Shown: positions 49,600-63,510, counted from the stretch's first letter. The stretch is DNA of 64,000 nucleotides from Coriaria nepalensis (GCA_027186245.1 CP114481.1:20925501-20989500), one strand, 5' to 3'. Translations and numbers: made by a program. Notes: generated from the sequence alone by a model not told the origin.

Positions 49600-52500
49600 A
49601 TGAATTCGAACGAAATTCGGCCTTTAAACATGACTTTCGTGCATAACTTGCAGTTGATCTATTGAAGGCAGCAAGGCATTTGTTTAGCCTTAAAGTCGTG
49701 TCACTAAGTCCCTTCTAGTCGTTAAATCATTCTAAATTAACTCTTATGAATTCTATTTTCCCCCGTCAAACATGATTTTCTTACATAACTTGCAATTAAT
49801 CTATTGAAGACAACAATACATTATTTTAGCCATAAAAAGCATATCATTCAGTCTTTTCGTATCATTAAATTATTTGGAAGCACTTCGAACCCATTCTATT
49901 TTTGCATTTAAGACATGACTTTCGTGCATAACTTGCAATTGATCCATTGAAGGCAACTTTGAGTTTTTTTAGTCTTAAAGTCATATTATTGCATCTCTTT
50001 TAGTCATTAAATCTTTCTAAATCACTTCGAAAGAAATTCGGCTTTTCAACATGACTTTCGTGCATAACTTGCAGTTGATCTATTGAAGGCAGCAATGCAT
50101 TTGTTTAGCCTTAAAGTCATGTCACTAAGTCTCCTCTAGTCGTTAAATCATTCTAAATTAACTCAAATGAATTCTATTTTCGCCCTTCAAACATGATTTT
50201 CCTACATAACTTGCAATTAGTCTATTGAAGACAACAATGCATTATTTTAGCTTTAAAAAGCATATCATTCAGTCTTTTCATATCATTAAATTATTGGGAA
50301 GCACTTCGAACCCATTTTATTTTTGCATTTAAGACACGACTTTCATGCATAACTTGCAATTGATCAATTGAAGGCAACTATCAATTTTTAGCCTTAAAGT
50401 CATATTATTGCGTCTCTTTTAGTCAGTAAATTGTTATAAATCACTTCGAATGAAATTCGGCCTTTAAACATGACTTTCGTGCATAACTTGCAGTTGATCT
50501 ATTGAAGGCAGCAATGCATTTGTTTAGCCTTAAAGTCATGTCACTGAGTCTCCTCTAGTCGTTAAATCATTCTAAATTAACTCGAATGAATTCTATTTTC
50601 GCCCTTCAAACATGATTTTCCTACATAACTTGCAATTAATCTTTTCAAGACAACAATGCATTATTTTAGCCTTAAAAAGCATATCATTCAGTCTTTTCAT
50701 ATCATTCAATTATTGGGAAGCACTTCGAACCAATTCTATTTTTGCATTTAAGATACGACATTCATACATAACTTGTAATTGATCTATTGAATGCAACTAT
50801 GCATTTTTTTAGCCTTAAAGTCATATTTTTGCATCTCTTTTAGTTAGTAAATCGTTCTAAATCACTTCGACTGAAATTCGGCCTTTAAACATGACTTTCG
50901 TGCATAACTTGCAGTTGATCTATTGAAGGCAGCAAGGCATTTGTTTAGCCTTAAGGTCATGTCACTGAGTCTCTTCTAGTCGTTAAATTATTCTAAATTA
51001 ACTCGAATGAATTCTATTTTCGCCCTTCAAACATGATTTTCTTACATAACTTGCAATTAATATATTCAAGACAACAATGCATTATTTTAGCCATAAAAAG
51101 CATATCATTCAGTCTTTTCATATCATTAAATTATTTGGAAGCACTTCGAACCCATTCTATTTTTGCATTTAAGACACGACTTTCATGCTTAACTTGCAAT
51201 TGATCCATTGAAGGCAACTATCAATTTTTTTGGCCTAAAAGTCATGTTATTGCGTCTTATTTAGTCATTAAATTTTTCTAAATCACTTCGAACGAAATTC
51301 GGCCTTTAAACATGACTTTCGTGCATAACTTGCAGTTGATCTATTGAAGGCAGCAAGGCATTTGTTTAGCCTTAAAGTCATGTCACTGAGTCTCTTCTAG
51401 TCGTTAAATCATTCTAAATTAACTCGAATGAATTCTATTTTCGCCCTTCAAACATGATTTTCTTACATAACTTGCAATGAATCTATTCAAGACAACAATG
51501 CATTATTTTAGCCTTAAAAAGCATATCATTCAGTCTTTTCATATCATTAAATTATTTGGAAGCACTTCAAACCCATTCTATTTTTGCATCTAAGACACGA
51601 CTTTCATGCATAACTTGCAATTGATCCATTGAAGGCAACTTTGAATTTTTTTAGCCTTAAAGTCAAATTATTGCGTCTCTTTTAGTCATTAAATTTTTGT
51701 AAATCACTTCGAATGAAATTCGGCCTTTAAACATAACTTTCGCGCATAAATTGCAGTTGATCTATTGAAGGCAGCAAGGCATTTGTTTAGCCTTAAGGTC
51801 ATGTCACTAAGTCACTTCTAGTCGTTAAATCATTCTAAATTAACTCGAACGAATTCTATTTTCGCCCTTCAAACATGATTTTCTTACATAACTTGCAATG
51901 AATCTATTGAAGATAACAATGCATTATTTTAGCCATAAAAAGCATATCATTCAGTCTTTTCATATCAATAAATTATTGGGAAGCACTTCGAACCAATTCT
52001 ATTTTTGCATTTAAGACACGACATTCATACATAACTTGCAATTGATCTATTGAAGGCAACTATGCATTTTTTTAGCCGTAAAGTCATATTTTTGCATCTC
52101 TTTTAGTTAGTAAATTGTTCTAAATCACTTTGAATGAAATTCGGCCTTTAAACATGACTTTCGTGCATAACATGCAGTCGATCTATTGAAGGCAACAATG
52201 CATTTGTTTAGCCTTAAAGTCATGTCAATGAGTCTTTTCTAGTCGTTAAATCATTCTAAATTAAGTCGAATGAATTCTATTTTCGCCCTTCAAACATGAT
52301 TTTCCTACATAACTTGCAATTAATCTATTGAAGACAACAATGCATTATTTTACCCTTAAAAAGCATATCATTCAGTCTTTTCATATCATTAAATTGTTGG
52401 GTAGCACTTCGAACCCATTCTATTTTTTCATTTAAGACACGACTTTCATGCATAACTTGCAATTGATCAATTGAAGGCAACTATCAATTTTTTTTGCCTT

Positions 52501-54150
52501 AAAGTCATATTATTGCGTTTCTTTTAGCCAGTAAATTGTTCTAAATCACTTCGAATGAAATTCGGCCTTTCAACATGACTTTCGTGCATAACTTGCAGTT
52601 GGTCTATTGAAGGCAGCAATGCATTTGTTTAGCCTTAAAGTCATGTCACAGAGTCTCTTCTAGTCGTTAAATCATTCTAAATTAAATCGAACTAATTCTA
52701 TTTTCGCCCTTCAAACATGATTTTCGAACATAACTTGCAATTAATATATTCAAGACAACAATGCATTATTTTAGCCATAAAAAGCATATCATTCAGTCTT
52801 TTCATATCATTAAATTATTTGGAAGCACATTGAACCCATTCTATTTTCGCCCTTCAAACATGATTTTCTTACATAACTTGCAATTAATATATTTAAGACA
52901 ACAATGCATTATTTTAGCCATAAAAAGCATATCATTCAGTCTTTTCATTTTATTAAATTATTTGGAAGCACTTCGAACCCATTCTATTTTTGCATTTAAG
53001 ACACGACTTTCATGCATAACTTGCAATTGATCAATTGAAGGCAACTACCAATTTTTTTAGCCTTAAAGTCATATTATTGCGTCTCCTTTAGTCGTTAAAT
53101 TTTTCTAAATCAATTCGAACGAAATTCAGCCTTTAAACATGACTTTCGTGCATGACTTGCAGTTGATCTATTGAAGGCAGAAAGGCATTTGTTTAGCCTT
53201 AAAGTCATGTCACTAAGTCCCTTCTAGTCGTTAAATCATTCTAAATTAACTCGAATGAATTCTATTTTCCCCCGTCAAACATGATTTTCTTACATAACTT
53301 GCAATTAATCTATTCAAGACAACAATGCATTATTTTAGCCATAAAAAGCATATCAATCATTCTTTCTGTATCATTAAATTATTTCGAAGCACTTCGAACC
53401 CATTCTATTTTTGCATTTAAGACATGACTTTCGTGCATAACTTGCAATTGATCCATTGAAGGCAACTTTGAATTTTTTTAGTCTTAAAGTCATATTATTG
53501 CGTCTCTTTTAGTCTTAAATCTTTCTAAATCACTTCGAAAGAAATTCGGCCTTTCAACAAGACTTTCGTGCGTAACTTGCAGTTGATCTATTGAAGGCAG
53601 CAATGCATTTGTTTAGCGTTAAAGTCATGTCACTGAGTCTCTTCTAGTCGTGAAATCATTCTAAATTAACTCGAATGAATTCTATTTTCGCCCTTCAAAC
53701 ATGATTTTCCTACATAACTTGCAATTAGTCTATTGAAGACAACAATGCATTATTTTAGCTTTAAAAAGCATATCATTCAGTCTTTTCATATCATTAAATT
53801 ATTGGGAAGCACTTCGAACCCATTTTATTTTTGCATTTAAGACACGACTTTCATGCATAACTTGCAATTGATCAATTGAAGGCAACTATCAATTTTTAGC
53901 CTTCAAGTCATATTATTGCGTCTCTTTTAGTCAGTAAATTGTTATAAATCACTTCGAATGAAATTCGGCCTTTAAACATGACTTTCGTGCATAACTTGCA
54001 GTTGATCTATTGAAGGCAGCAATGCATTTGTTTAGCCTTAAAGTCATGTCACTGAGTCTCCTCTAGTCGTTAAATCATTCTAAATTAACTCGAATGAATT
54101 CTATTTTCGCCCTTCAAACATGATTTTCCTACATAACTTGCAATTAATCT
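49600..54150. repeat. Copy pair with about 3,508-bp offset in block III
   Basis: About 49,700-50,640 resembles about 53,210-54,150. Shared markers are GGCTTTTCAAC or close variants, TAGCTTTAAAAAGC, CCATTTTATTTTTGC, the short run ATCAATTTTTAGCC and TTGTTATAAATCAC. The limits are approximate. Confidence 0.65.
52828..52970 (+). repeat. Chimeric P/R monomer 1 (143 bp)
   Basis: Extra monomer of a 564-bp tetramer. It starts as P (GGAAGCACATTGAACCC) and becomes R at ATTCTATTTTCGCCCTTC. ATTCTATTTT is common to P and R, so an unequal crossover there is the simplest origin. A long open stretch across the two R-like parts is incidental. Confidence 0.85.
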
Positions 54151-55072
54151 ATTGATGACAACAATGCATTATTTTAGCCTTAAAAAGCATATCATTCAGT
54201 CTTTTCATATCATTAAATTATTGGGAAGCACTTCGAACCAATTCTATTTTTGCATTTAAGACACGACATTCATACATAACTTGCAATTGATCTATTGAAG
54301 GCAACTGTCAATTTTTTTAGCCTGAAAGTCATATTTTTGCATCTTATTTAGTCATTAAATTTTTCTAAATCACTTCGAACGAAATTCGGCCTTTAAACAT
54401 GACTTTCGTGCATAACTTGCAGTTGATCTATTGAAGGCAACAATGCATTTGTTTAGCCTTAAAGTCATGTCAATGAGTCTCTTCTAGTCGTTAAATCATT
54501 CTAAATTAAGTCGAATGAATTCTATTTTCGCCCTTCAAACATGATTTTCCTACATAACTTGCAATTAATCTATTGAAGACAACAATGCATTATTTTACCC
54601 TTAAAAAGCATATCATTCAGTCTTTTCATATCATTAAATTGTTAGGAAGCACTTCGAACCCATTCTATTTTTTCATTTAAGACACGACTTTCATGCATAA
54701 CTTGCAATTGATCAATTGAAGGCAACTATCAATTTTTTTAGCCTTAAAGTCATATTATTGCGTTTCTTTTAGTCAGTAAATTGTTCTAAATCACTTCGAA
54801 TGAAATTCGGCCTTTCAACATGACTTTCGTGCATAACTTGCAGTTGATCTATTGAAGGCAGCAATGCATTTGTTTAGCCTTAAAGTCATGTCACTGAGTC
54901 TCTTCTAGTCGTTAAATCATTCTAAATTAAATCGAACTAATTCTATTTTCGCCCTTCAAACATGATTTTCAAACATAACTTGCAATTAATATATTCAAGA
55001 CAACAATGCATTATTTTAGCCATAAAAAGCATATCATTCAGTCTTTTCATATCATTAAATTATTTGGAAGCA

Positions 55073-55215
55073 CATTGAACCCATTCTATTTTCGCCCTTC
55101 AAACATGATTTTCTTACATAACTTGCAATTAATATATTCAAGACAACAATGCATTATTTTAGCCATAAAAAGCATATCATACAGTCTTTTCATTTTATTA
55201 AATTATTTGGAAGCA
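55073..55215 (+). repeat. Chimeric P/R monomer 2 (143 bp)
   Basis: Same structure and same CACATTGAACCC start as the chimera at 52,828, so the two form one sublineage. Confidence 0.85.
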
Positions 55216-56898
55216 CTTCGAACCCATTCTATTTTTGCATTTAAGACACGACTTTCATGCATAACTTGCAATTGATCCATTGAAGGCAAGTATCAATTTT
55301 TTTAGCCTTAAAGTCATATTATTGCGTCTCCTTTAGTCGTTAAATTTTTCTAAATCAATTCGAACGAAATTCGGCCTTTAAACATGACTTTCGTGCATAA
55401 CTTGCTGGTGATCTATTGAAGGCAGCAATGCATTTGTTTAGCCTTAAAGTCGTGTCACTAAGTCCCTTCTAGTCGTTAAATCATTCTAAATTAACTCGAA
55501 TGAATTCTATTTTCCCCCGTCAAACATGATTTTCTTACATAACTTGCAATTAATCTATTCAAGACAACAATGCATTATTTTAGCCATAAAAAGCATATTA
55601 TTCAGTCTTTTCATATCATTAAATTATTTGGAAGCACTTCGAACCCATTCTATTTTTGCATTTAAGACACGACTTTCATGCTTAACTTGCAATTGATCCA
55701 TTGAAGGCAACTATCAATTTTTTTAGCCTTAAAGTCGTGTTATTGCGTCTTATTTAGTCATTAAATTTTTCTAAATCACTTCGAACGAAATTCGGCCTTA
55801 AAACATGACTTTCGTGCATAAATTGCAGTTGATCTATTGAAGGCAGCAAGGCATTTGTTTAGCCTTAAGGTCATGTCTCTAAGTCACTTCTAGTTGTTAA
55901 ATCATTCTAAATTAACTCGAATGAATTCTATTTTCGCCCTTCAAACATGATTTTCTGACATAACTTGCAATGAATCTATTGAAGACAACAATGCATTATT
56001 TTAGCCTTAAAAAGCATATCATTCAGTCTTTTCATATCATTAAATTATTAGGAAGCACTTCGAACCAATTCTATTTTTGCGTTTAAGACACGACATTCAT
56101 ACATAAATTGCAATTGATCTATTGAAGGTAACTATGCATTTTTTTAGCCTTAAAGTCATATTTTTGCATCTCTTTTAGTTAGTAAATTGTTCTAAATCAC
56201 TTTGAATGAAATTCGGCCTTTAAACATGACTTTCGTGCATAACTTGTAGTTGATCTATTGAAGGCAACAATGCATTTGTTTTCTTTAAAGTCATGTCAAT
56301 GAGTCTCTTCTAGTCGTTAAATCATTCTAAATTAAGTCGAATGAATTCTATTTTCGCCCTTCAAACATGATTTTCCTACATAACTTGCAATTAATCTATT
56401 GAAGACAACAATGCATTATTTTACCCTTAAAAAGCAGATCATTCAGTCTTTTCATATCATTAAATTGTTGGGAAGCACTTCGAACCCATTCTATTTTTTC
56501 ATTAAAGACACGACTTTCATGCATAACTTGCAATTGATCAATTGAAGGCAACTATCAATTTTTTTAGCCTTAAAGTCATATTATTGCGTTTCTTTTAGTC
56601 AGTAAATTGTTCTAAATCACTTCGAATGAAATTCGGCCATTCAACATGACTTTCGTGCATAACTTGCAGTTGATCTATTGAAGGCAGCAATGCATTTGTT
56701 TAGCCTTAAAGTCATGTCACTGAGTCTCTTCTAGTCGTTAAATCATTCTAAATTAAATCGAACTAATTCTATTTTCGCCCTTCAAACATGATTTTCAAAC
56801 ATAACTTGCAATTAATATATTCAAGACAACAATGCATTATTTTAGCCATAAAAAGCATATCAATCAGTCTTTTCGTATCATTAAATTATTTGGAAGCA

Positions 56899-57041
56899 CT
56901 TCGAACCCATTCTATTTTTGCATTTAAGACATGACTTTCGTGCATAACTTGCAATTAATATATTCAAGATAACAATGCATTATTTTAGCCATAAAAAGCA
57001 TATCATTCAGTCTTTTCATATCATTAAATTATTTGGAAGCA
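56899..57041 (+). repeat. Chimeric P/R monomer of a second type (143 bp)
   Basis: The extra monomer of the tetramer between Q anchors 56,666 and 57,230. It is P for its first half, including TTAAGACATGACTTTCGTGC, and becomes R after CATAACTTGCAATT (about 56,944-56,957), continuing AATATATTCAAGATAAC. The breakpoint lies in the core box, a different place from the other five chimeras, so this is a separate event. Confidence 0.85.
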
Positions 57042-57883
57042 CTTCGAACCCATTCTATTTTTGCATTTAAGACATGACTTTCGTGCATAACTTGCAATTG
57101 ATCAATTGAAGGCAACTTTGAATTTTTTTAGTCTTAAAGTCATATTATTGCGTCTCTTTTAGTCATTAAATCTTTCTAAATCACTACGAAAGAAATTCGG
57201 CTTTTCAACATGACTTTTGTGCATAACTTGCAATTGATCTATCGAAGGCAACAAGGCATTTGTTTAGCCTTAAAGTCATGTCACTAAGTCTCTTCTAGTC
57301 ATTAAATCATTCTAAATTAACTCGAATGAATTCTATTTTCCCCCGTCAAACATGATTTTCTTACATAACTTGCAATTAATCTATTGAAGACAACAATGCA
57401 TTATTTTAGCTATAAAAAGCATATCAATCAGTCTTTTCGTATCATTAAATTATTTGGAAGCACTTCGAACCCATTCTATTTTTGCATTTAAGACATGACT
57501 TTCGTGCATAACTTGCAATTGATCCATTGAAGGCAACTTTGAATTTTTTTAGTCTTAAAGTCATATAATTGCGTCTCTTTTAGTCATTAAATCTTTCTAA
57601 ATCACTTCGAATGAAATTCGGCCTTTCAACATGACTTTTGTGCATAACTTACAGTTGATCTATTGAAGGCAGCAATGCATTTGTTTAGCCTTAAAGTCAT
57701 GTCACTGAGTCTCTTCTAGTCGTTAAATCATTCTAATTTAAGTCGAACGAATTCTATTTTCGCCCTTCAAACATGATTTTCGAACATAACTTGCAATTAA
57801 TATATTCAAGACAACAATGCATTATTTTAGCCATAAAAAGCATATTATTCAGTCTTTTCATATCATTAAATTATTTGGAAGCA

Positions 57884-58026
57884 CTTTGAACCCATTCTAT
57901 TTTCGCCCTTCAAACATGATTTTCTTACATAACTTGCAATTAATATATTCAAGACAACAATGCATTATTTTAGCCATAAAAAGCATATCATTCAGTCTTT
58001 TCATTTTATTAAATTATTTGGAAGCA
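57884..58026 (+). repeat. Chimeric P/R monomer 3 (143 bp)
   Basis: Same breakpoint as the chimera at 52,828 but with CACTTTGAACCC at the start, which defines a second sublineage shared with the chimeras at 59,291 and 61,541. It lies in the first 1,407-bp copy. Confidence 0.85.
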
Positions 58027-59290
58027 CTTCGAACCCATTCTATTTTTGCATTCAAGACACGACTTTCATGCATAACTTGCAATTGATCCATTGAAGGCAA
58101 CTATCAATTTTTTTTAGCCTTAAATTCATATTATTGCGTCTCCTTTAGTCTTTAAATTTTTCTAAATCACTTCGAACGAAATTCGGCCTTTAAACATGAC
58201 TTTCGTGCATAACTTGCAGTTGATCTATTGAAGGCAGCAAGGCATTTGTTTAGCCTTAAAGTCATCTCACTGAGTCACTTCTAGTCGTTAAATCATTCTA
58301 AATTAACTCGAATGAATTCTATTTTCCCCCTTCAAACATGATTTTCTTACATAACTTGCTATTAATCTATTGAAGACAACAATGCATTATTTTAGCCATA
58401 AAAAGCATATCATTCAGTCTTTTTATATCATTAAATTATTTGGAAGCACTTCGAACCCATTCTATTTTTGCATTTAAGACATGACTTTCGTGCATAACTT
58501 GCAATTGATCCATTGAAGGCAACTTTGAATTTTTTTAGTCTTAAAGTCATATTATTGCGTCTCTTTTAGTCATTAAATCTTTTTAAATCACTACGAAAGA
58601 AATTCGGCTTTTCAACATGACTTTTGTGCATAACTTGCAATTGATCTATCGAAGGCAACAAGGCATTTGTTTAGCCTTAAAGTCATGTCACTAAGTCTCT
58701 TCTAGTCATTAAATCATTCTAAATTAACTCGAATGAATTCTATTTTCCCCCGTCAAACATGATTTTCTTACATAACTTGCAATTAATCTATTGAAGACAA
58801 CAATGCATTATTTTAGCCATAAAAAGCATATCAATCAGTCTTTTCGTATCATTAAATTATTTGGAAGCACTTCGAACCCATTCTATTTTTGCATTTAAGA
58901 CATGACTTTCGTGCATAACTTGCAATTGATCCATTGAAGGCAACTTTGAATTTTTTTAGTCTTAAAGTCATAGTATTGCGTCTCTTTTAGTCATTAAATC
59001 TTTCTAAATCACTTCGAATGAAATTCGGCCTTTCAACATGACTTTTGTGCATAACTTACAGTTGATCTATTGAAGGCAGCAATGCATTTGTTTAGCCTTA
59101 AAATCATGTCACTGAGTCTCTTCTAGTCGTTAAATCATTCTAATTTAAGTCGAACGAATTCTATTTTCGCCCTTCAAACATGATTTTCGAACATAACTTG
59201 CAATTAATATATTCAAGACAACAATGCATTATTTTAGCCATAAAAAGCATATTATTCAGTCTTTTCATATCATTAAATTATTTGGAAGCA

Positions 59291-59433
59291 CTTTGAACCC
59301 ATTCTATTTTCGCCCTTCAAACATGATTTTCTTACATAACTTGCAATTAATATATTCAAGACAACAATGCATTATTTTAGCCATAAAAAGCATATCATTC
59401 AGTGTTTTCATTTTATTAAATTATTTGGAAGCA
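59291..59433 (+). repeat. Chimeric P/R monomer 4 (143 bp)
   Basis: The 1,407-bp-displaced copy of the chimera at 57,884, with one visible difference in its tail (CAGTGTTTTC for CAGTCTTTTC). Confidence 0.85.
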
Positions 59434-60345
59434 CTTCGAACCCATTCTATTTTTGCATTCAAGACACGACTTTCATGCATAACTTGCAATTGATCCATTG
59501 AAGGCAACTATCAATTTTTTTTAGCCTTAAATTCATATTATTGAGTCTCCTTTAGTCGTTAAATTTTTCTAAATCACTTCGAACGAAATTCGGCCTTTAA
59601 ACATGACTTTCGTGCATAACTTGCAGTTGATCTATTGAAGGCAGCAAGGCATTTGTTTAGCCTTAAAGTCATCTCACTGAGTCTCTTCTAGTCGTTAAAT
59701 CATTCTAAATTAACTCGAATGAATTCTATTTTCCCCCTTCAAACATGATTTTCTTACATAACTTGCTATTAATCTATTGCAGACAACAATGCATTATTTT
59801 AGCCATAAAAAGCATATCATTCAGTGTTTTCATATCATTAAATTATTTGGAAGCACTTCGAACCCATTCTATTTTTGCATTTAAGACATGACTTTCGTTC
59901 ATAACTTGCAATTGATCCATTGAAGGCAACTTTGAATTTTTTTAGTCTTAAAGTCATATTATTGCGTCTCTTTTAGTCATTAAATCTTTCTAAATCACTA
60001 CGAAAGAAATTCGGCTTTTCAACATGACTTTTGTGCATAACTTGCAATTGATCTATCGAAGGCAACAAGGCATTTGTTTAGCCTTAAAGTCATGTCACTA
60101 AGACTCTTCTAGTCATTAAATCATTCTAAATTAACTCGAATGAATTCTATTTTCCCCCGTCAAACATGATTTTCTTACATAACTTGCAATTAATCTATTG
60201 AAGACAACAATGCATTATTTTAGCCATAAAAAGCATATCAATCAGTCTTTTCGTATCATTAAATTATTTGGAAGCACTTCGAACCCATTCTATTTTTGCA
60301 TTTAAGACATGACTTTCGTGCATAACTTGCAATTGATCCATTGAA

Positions 60346-61945
60346 GGCAACTATCAATTTTTTTTAGCCTTAAATTCATATTATTGCGTCTCCTTTAGTC
60401 GTTAAATTTTTCTAAATCACTTCGAACGAAATTCGGCCTTTAAACATGACTTTCGTGCATAACTTGCAGTTGATCTATTGAAGGCAGCAAGGCATTTGTT
60501 TAGCCTTAAAGTCATCTCACTGAGTCTCTTCTAGTCGTTAAATCATTCTAAATTAATTCGAATGAATTCTATTTTCCCCCTTCAAACATGATTTTCTTAC
60601 ATAACTTGCTATTAATCTATTGAAGACAACAATGCATTATTTTAGCCATAAAAAGCATATGATTCAGTCTTTTCATTTTATTAAATTATTTGGAAGCACT
60701 TCGAACCCATTCTATTTTTGCATTTAAGACACGACTTTCATGCATAACTTGCAATTGATCCATTGAAGGCAACTATCAATTTTTTTAGCCTTAAAGTCAT
60801 ATTATTGCGTCTCCTTTAGTCGTTAAATTTTTCTAAATCAATTCGAATGAAATTCGGCCTTGAAACATGACTTTCGTGCATAACTTGCAGTTGATCCATT
60901 GAAGGCAGCAAGGCATTTGTTTAGCCTTAAAGTCATGTCACTAAGTCCCTTCTAGTAGTTAAATCATTCTAAATTAACTCGAATGAATTCTATTTTCCCC
61001 CGTCCAACATGATTTTCCTACATAACTTGCAATTAATCTATTGAAGACAACAATACATTATTTTAGCCATAAAAAGCATATCATTCAGTCTTTTCGTATC
61101 ATTAAATTATTTGGAAGCACTTCGAACCCATTCTATTTTTGCATTTAAGAGAAGACTTTCGTGCATAACTTGCAATTGATCCATTGAAGGCAACTTTGAA
61201 TTTTTTTAGTCTTAAAGTCATATTATTGCGTCTCTTTTAGTCATTAAATCTTTCTAAATCACTATGAAAGAAATTCGGCCTTTCAACATGACTTTTGTGC
61301 ATAACTTGCAATTGATCCATTGAAGGCAGCAATGCATTTGTTTAGCCTTAAAGTCATGTCACTGAGTCTCTTCTAGTCATTAAATCATTCTAATTTAAGT
61401 CGAATGAATTCTATTTTCACCCTTCAAACATGATTTTCGAACATAACTTGCAATTAATATATTCAAGACAACAATGCATTATTTTAGCCATAAAAAGCAT
61501 ATTATTCAGTCTTTTCATATCATTAAATTATTTGGAAGCACTTTGAACCCATTCTATTTTCGCCCTTCAAACATGACTTTCTTACATAACTTGCAATTAA
61601 TATATTCAAGACAACAATGCATTATTTTAGCCATAAAAAGCATATCATTCAGTCTTTTCATTTTATTAAATTATTTGGAAGCACTTCGAACCCATTCTAT
61701 TTTTGCATTCAAGACACGACTTTCATGCATAACTTGCAATTGATCCATTGAAGGCAACTATCAATTTTTTTTAGCCTTAAATTCATATTATTGCGTCTCC
61801 TTTAGTCGTTAAATTTTTCTAAATCACTTCGAACGAAATTCGGCCTTTAAACATGACTTTCGTGCATAACTTGCAGTTGATCTATTGAAGGCAGCAAGGC
61901 ATTTGTTTAGCCTTAAAGTCATCTCACTGAGTCTCTTCTAGTCGT
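60346..61945. repeat. Block III between the two super-unit regions
   Basis: Three trimers and one tetramer by Q anchors. The variants match parts of the 1,407-bp super-unit (TCATCTCACTGAG, TAACTTGCTATTAATC, TAAATTCATATTATTG) mixed with the CCCCGTCCAACATG form of R (about 60,998). That form of R then recurs at about 62,405 and 63,247. Confidence 0.8.
61541..61683 (+). repeat. Chimeric P/R monomer 5 (143 bp)
   Basis: Third member of the CACTTTGAACCC sublineage, with ACATGACTTTC in place of ACATGATTTTC. It is the last tetramer before the uniform 842-bp region. Confidence 0.85.
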
Positions 61946-63368
61946 TAAATCATTCTAAATTAACTCGAATGAATTCTATTTTCCCCCTTCAAACATGATT
62001 TTCTTACATAACTTGCTATTAATCTATTGAAGACAACAATGCATTATTTTAGCCATAAAAAGCATATCATTCAGTCTTTTGATTTTATTAAATTATTTGG
62101 AAGCACTTCGAACCCATTCTATTTTTGCATTTAAGACACGACTTTCATGCATAACTTGCAATTGATCCATTGAAGGCAACTATCAATTTTTTTAGCCTTA
62201 AAGTCATATTATTGCGTCTCCTTTAGTCGTTAAATTTTTCTAAATCAATTCGAATGAAATTCGGCCTTTAAACATGACTTTCGTGCATAACTTGCAGTTG
62301 ATCTATTGAAGGCAGCAAGGCATTTGTTTAGCCTTAAAGTCATGTCACTAAGTCCCTTCTAGTCGTTAAATCATTCTAAATTAACTCGAATGAATTCTAT
62401 TTTCCCCCGTCCAACATGATTTTCCTACATAACTTGCAATTAATCTATTGAAGACAACAATACATTATTTTAGCCATAAAAAGCATATCATTCAGTCTTT
62501 TCGTATCATTAAATTATTTGGAAGCACTTCGAACCCATTCTATTTTTGCATTTAAGAGATGACTTTCGTGCATAACTTGCAATTGATCCATTGAAGGCAA
62601 CTTTGAATTTTTTTAGTCTTAAAGTCATATTATTGCGTCTCTTTTAGTCATTAAATCTTTCTAAATCACTACGAAAGAAATTCGGCCTTTCAACATGACT
62701 TTTGTGCATAACTTGCAATTGATCCCTTGAAGGCAACAATGCATTTGTTTAGCCTTAAAGTCATGTCACTGAGTCTCTTCTAGTCATTAAATCATTCTAA
62801 ATTAACTCGAATGAATTCTATTTTCCCCCTTCAAACATGATTTTCTTACATAACTTGCTATTAATCTATTGAAGACAACAATGCATTATTTTAGCCATAA
62901 AAAGCATATCATTCAGTCTTTTGATTTTATTAAATTATTTGGAAGCACTTCGAACCCATTCTATTTTTGCATTTAAGACACGACTTTCATGCATAACTTG
63001 CAATTGATCCATTGAAGGCAACTATCAATTTTTTTAGCCTTAAAGTCATATTATTGCGTCTCCTTTAGTCGTTAAATTTTTCTAAATCAATTCGAATGAA
63101 ATTCGGCCTTTAAACATGACTTTCGTGCATAACTTGCAGTTGATCTATTGAAGGCAGCAAGGCATTTGTTTAGCCTTAAAGTCATGTCACTAAGTCCCTT
63201 CTAGTCGTTAAATCATTCTAAATTAACTCGAATGAATTCTATTTTCCCCCGTCCAACATGATTTTCCTACATAACTTGCAATTAATCTATTGAAGACAAC
63301 AATACATTATTTTAGCCATAAAAAGCATATCATTCAGTCTTTTCGTATCATTAAATTATTTGGAAGCA

Positions 63369-63510
63369 CTTCGAACCCATTCTATTTTTGCATTTAAGAG
63401 ATGACTTTCGTGCATAACTTGCAATTGATCCATTGAAGGCAACTTTGAATTTTTTTAGTCTTAAAGTCATATTATTGCGTCTCTTTTAGTCATTAAATCT
63501 TTCTAAATCA
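63369..63510 (+). repeat. Exemplar monomer P (142 bp)
   Basis: Counted from CTTCGAACCC to the next CTACGAAAG. It contains CATTCTATTTTTGCATTTAA, the core box (63,403-63,422), a run of T and TTATTGCGTCTCTTTTAG. It is the counterpart of C in block I. Confidence 0.85.

Larger units (their letters stand above)
52170..55400. repeat. Copy pair with 2,245-bp offset, including a tetramer
   Basis: About 52,170-53,160 matches about 54,415-55,400. Each copy holds TTTTACCCTTAAAAAGC, TTTTTTCATTTAAG, TTAAATCGAACTAATTC and then the same chimeric extra monomer. The tetramer at 54.84-55.40 kb is thus probably a copy of the one at 52.6-53.16 kb, or the reverse, and not an independent event. Confidence 0.75.
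56965..60345. repeat. Tandem 1,407-bp super-unit, about 2.4 copies
   Basis: Q anchors 57,230, 58,637 and 60,044 share the rare form TTGATCTATCGAAGGCAAC and are each 1,407 bp apart. One super-unit is two trimers plus one tetramer, ten monomers in all. The two full copies differ at only a few positions, such as CTTTCTAAAT against CTTTTTAAAT near 57,175 and 58,582. The third copy leaves the pattern near 60,345, where CTTTGAATTT becomes CTATCAATTT. Confidence 0.88.

Noticed and set aside
52761..61743. Five 89-codon reading frames (from 52,761, 55,006, 57,817, 59,224 and 61,474)
   Set aside because: They mark the tetramers where an R and a chimeric P/R monomer lie next to each other. The protein is just two translated satellite monomers.
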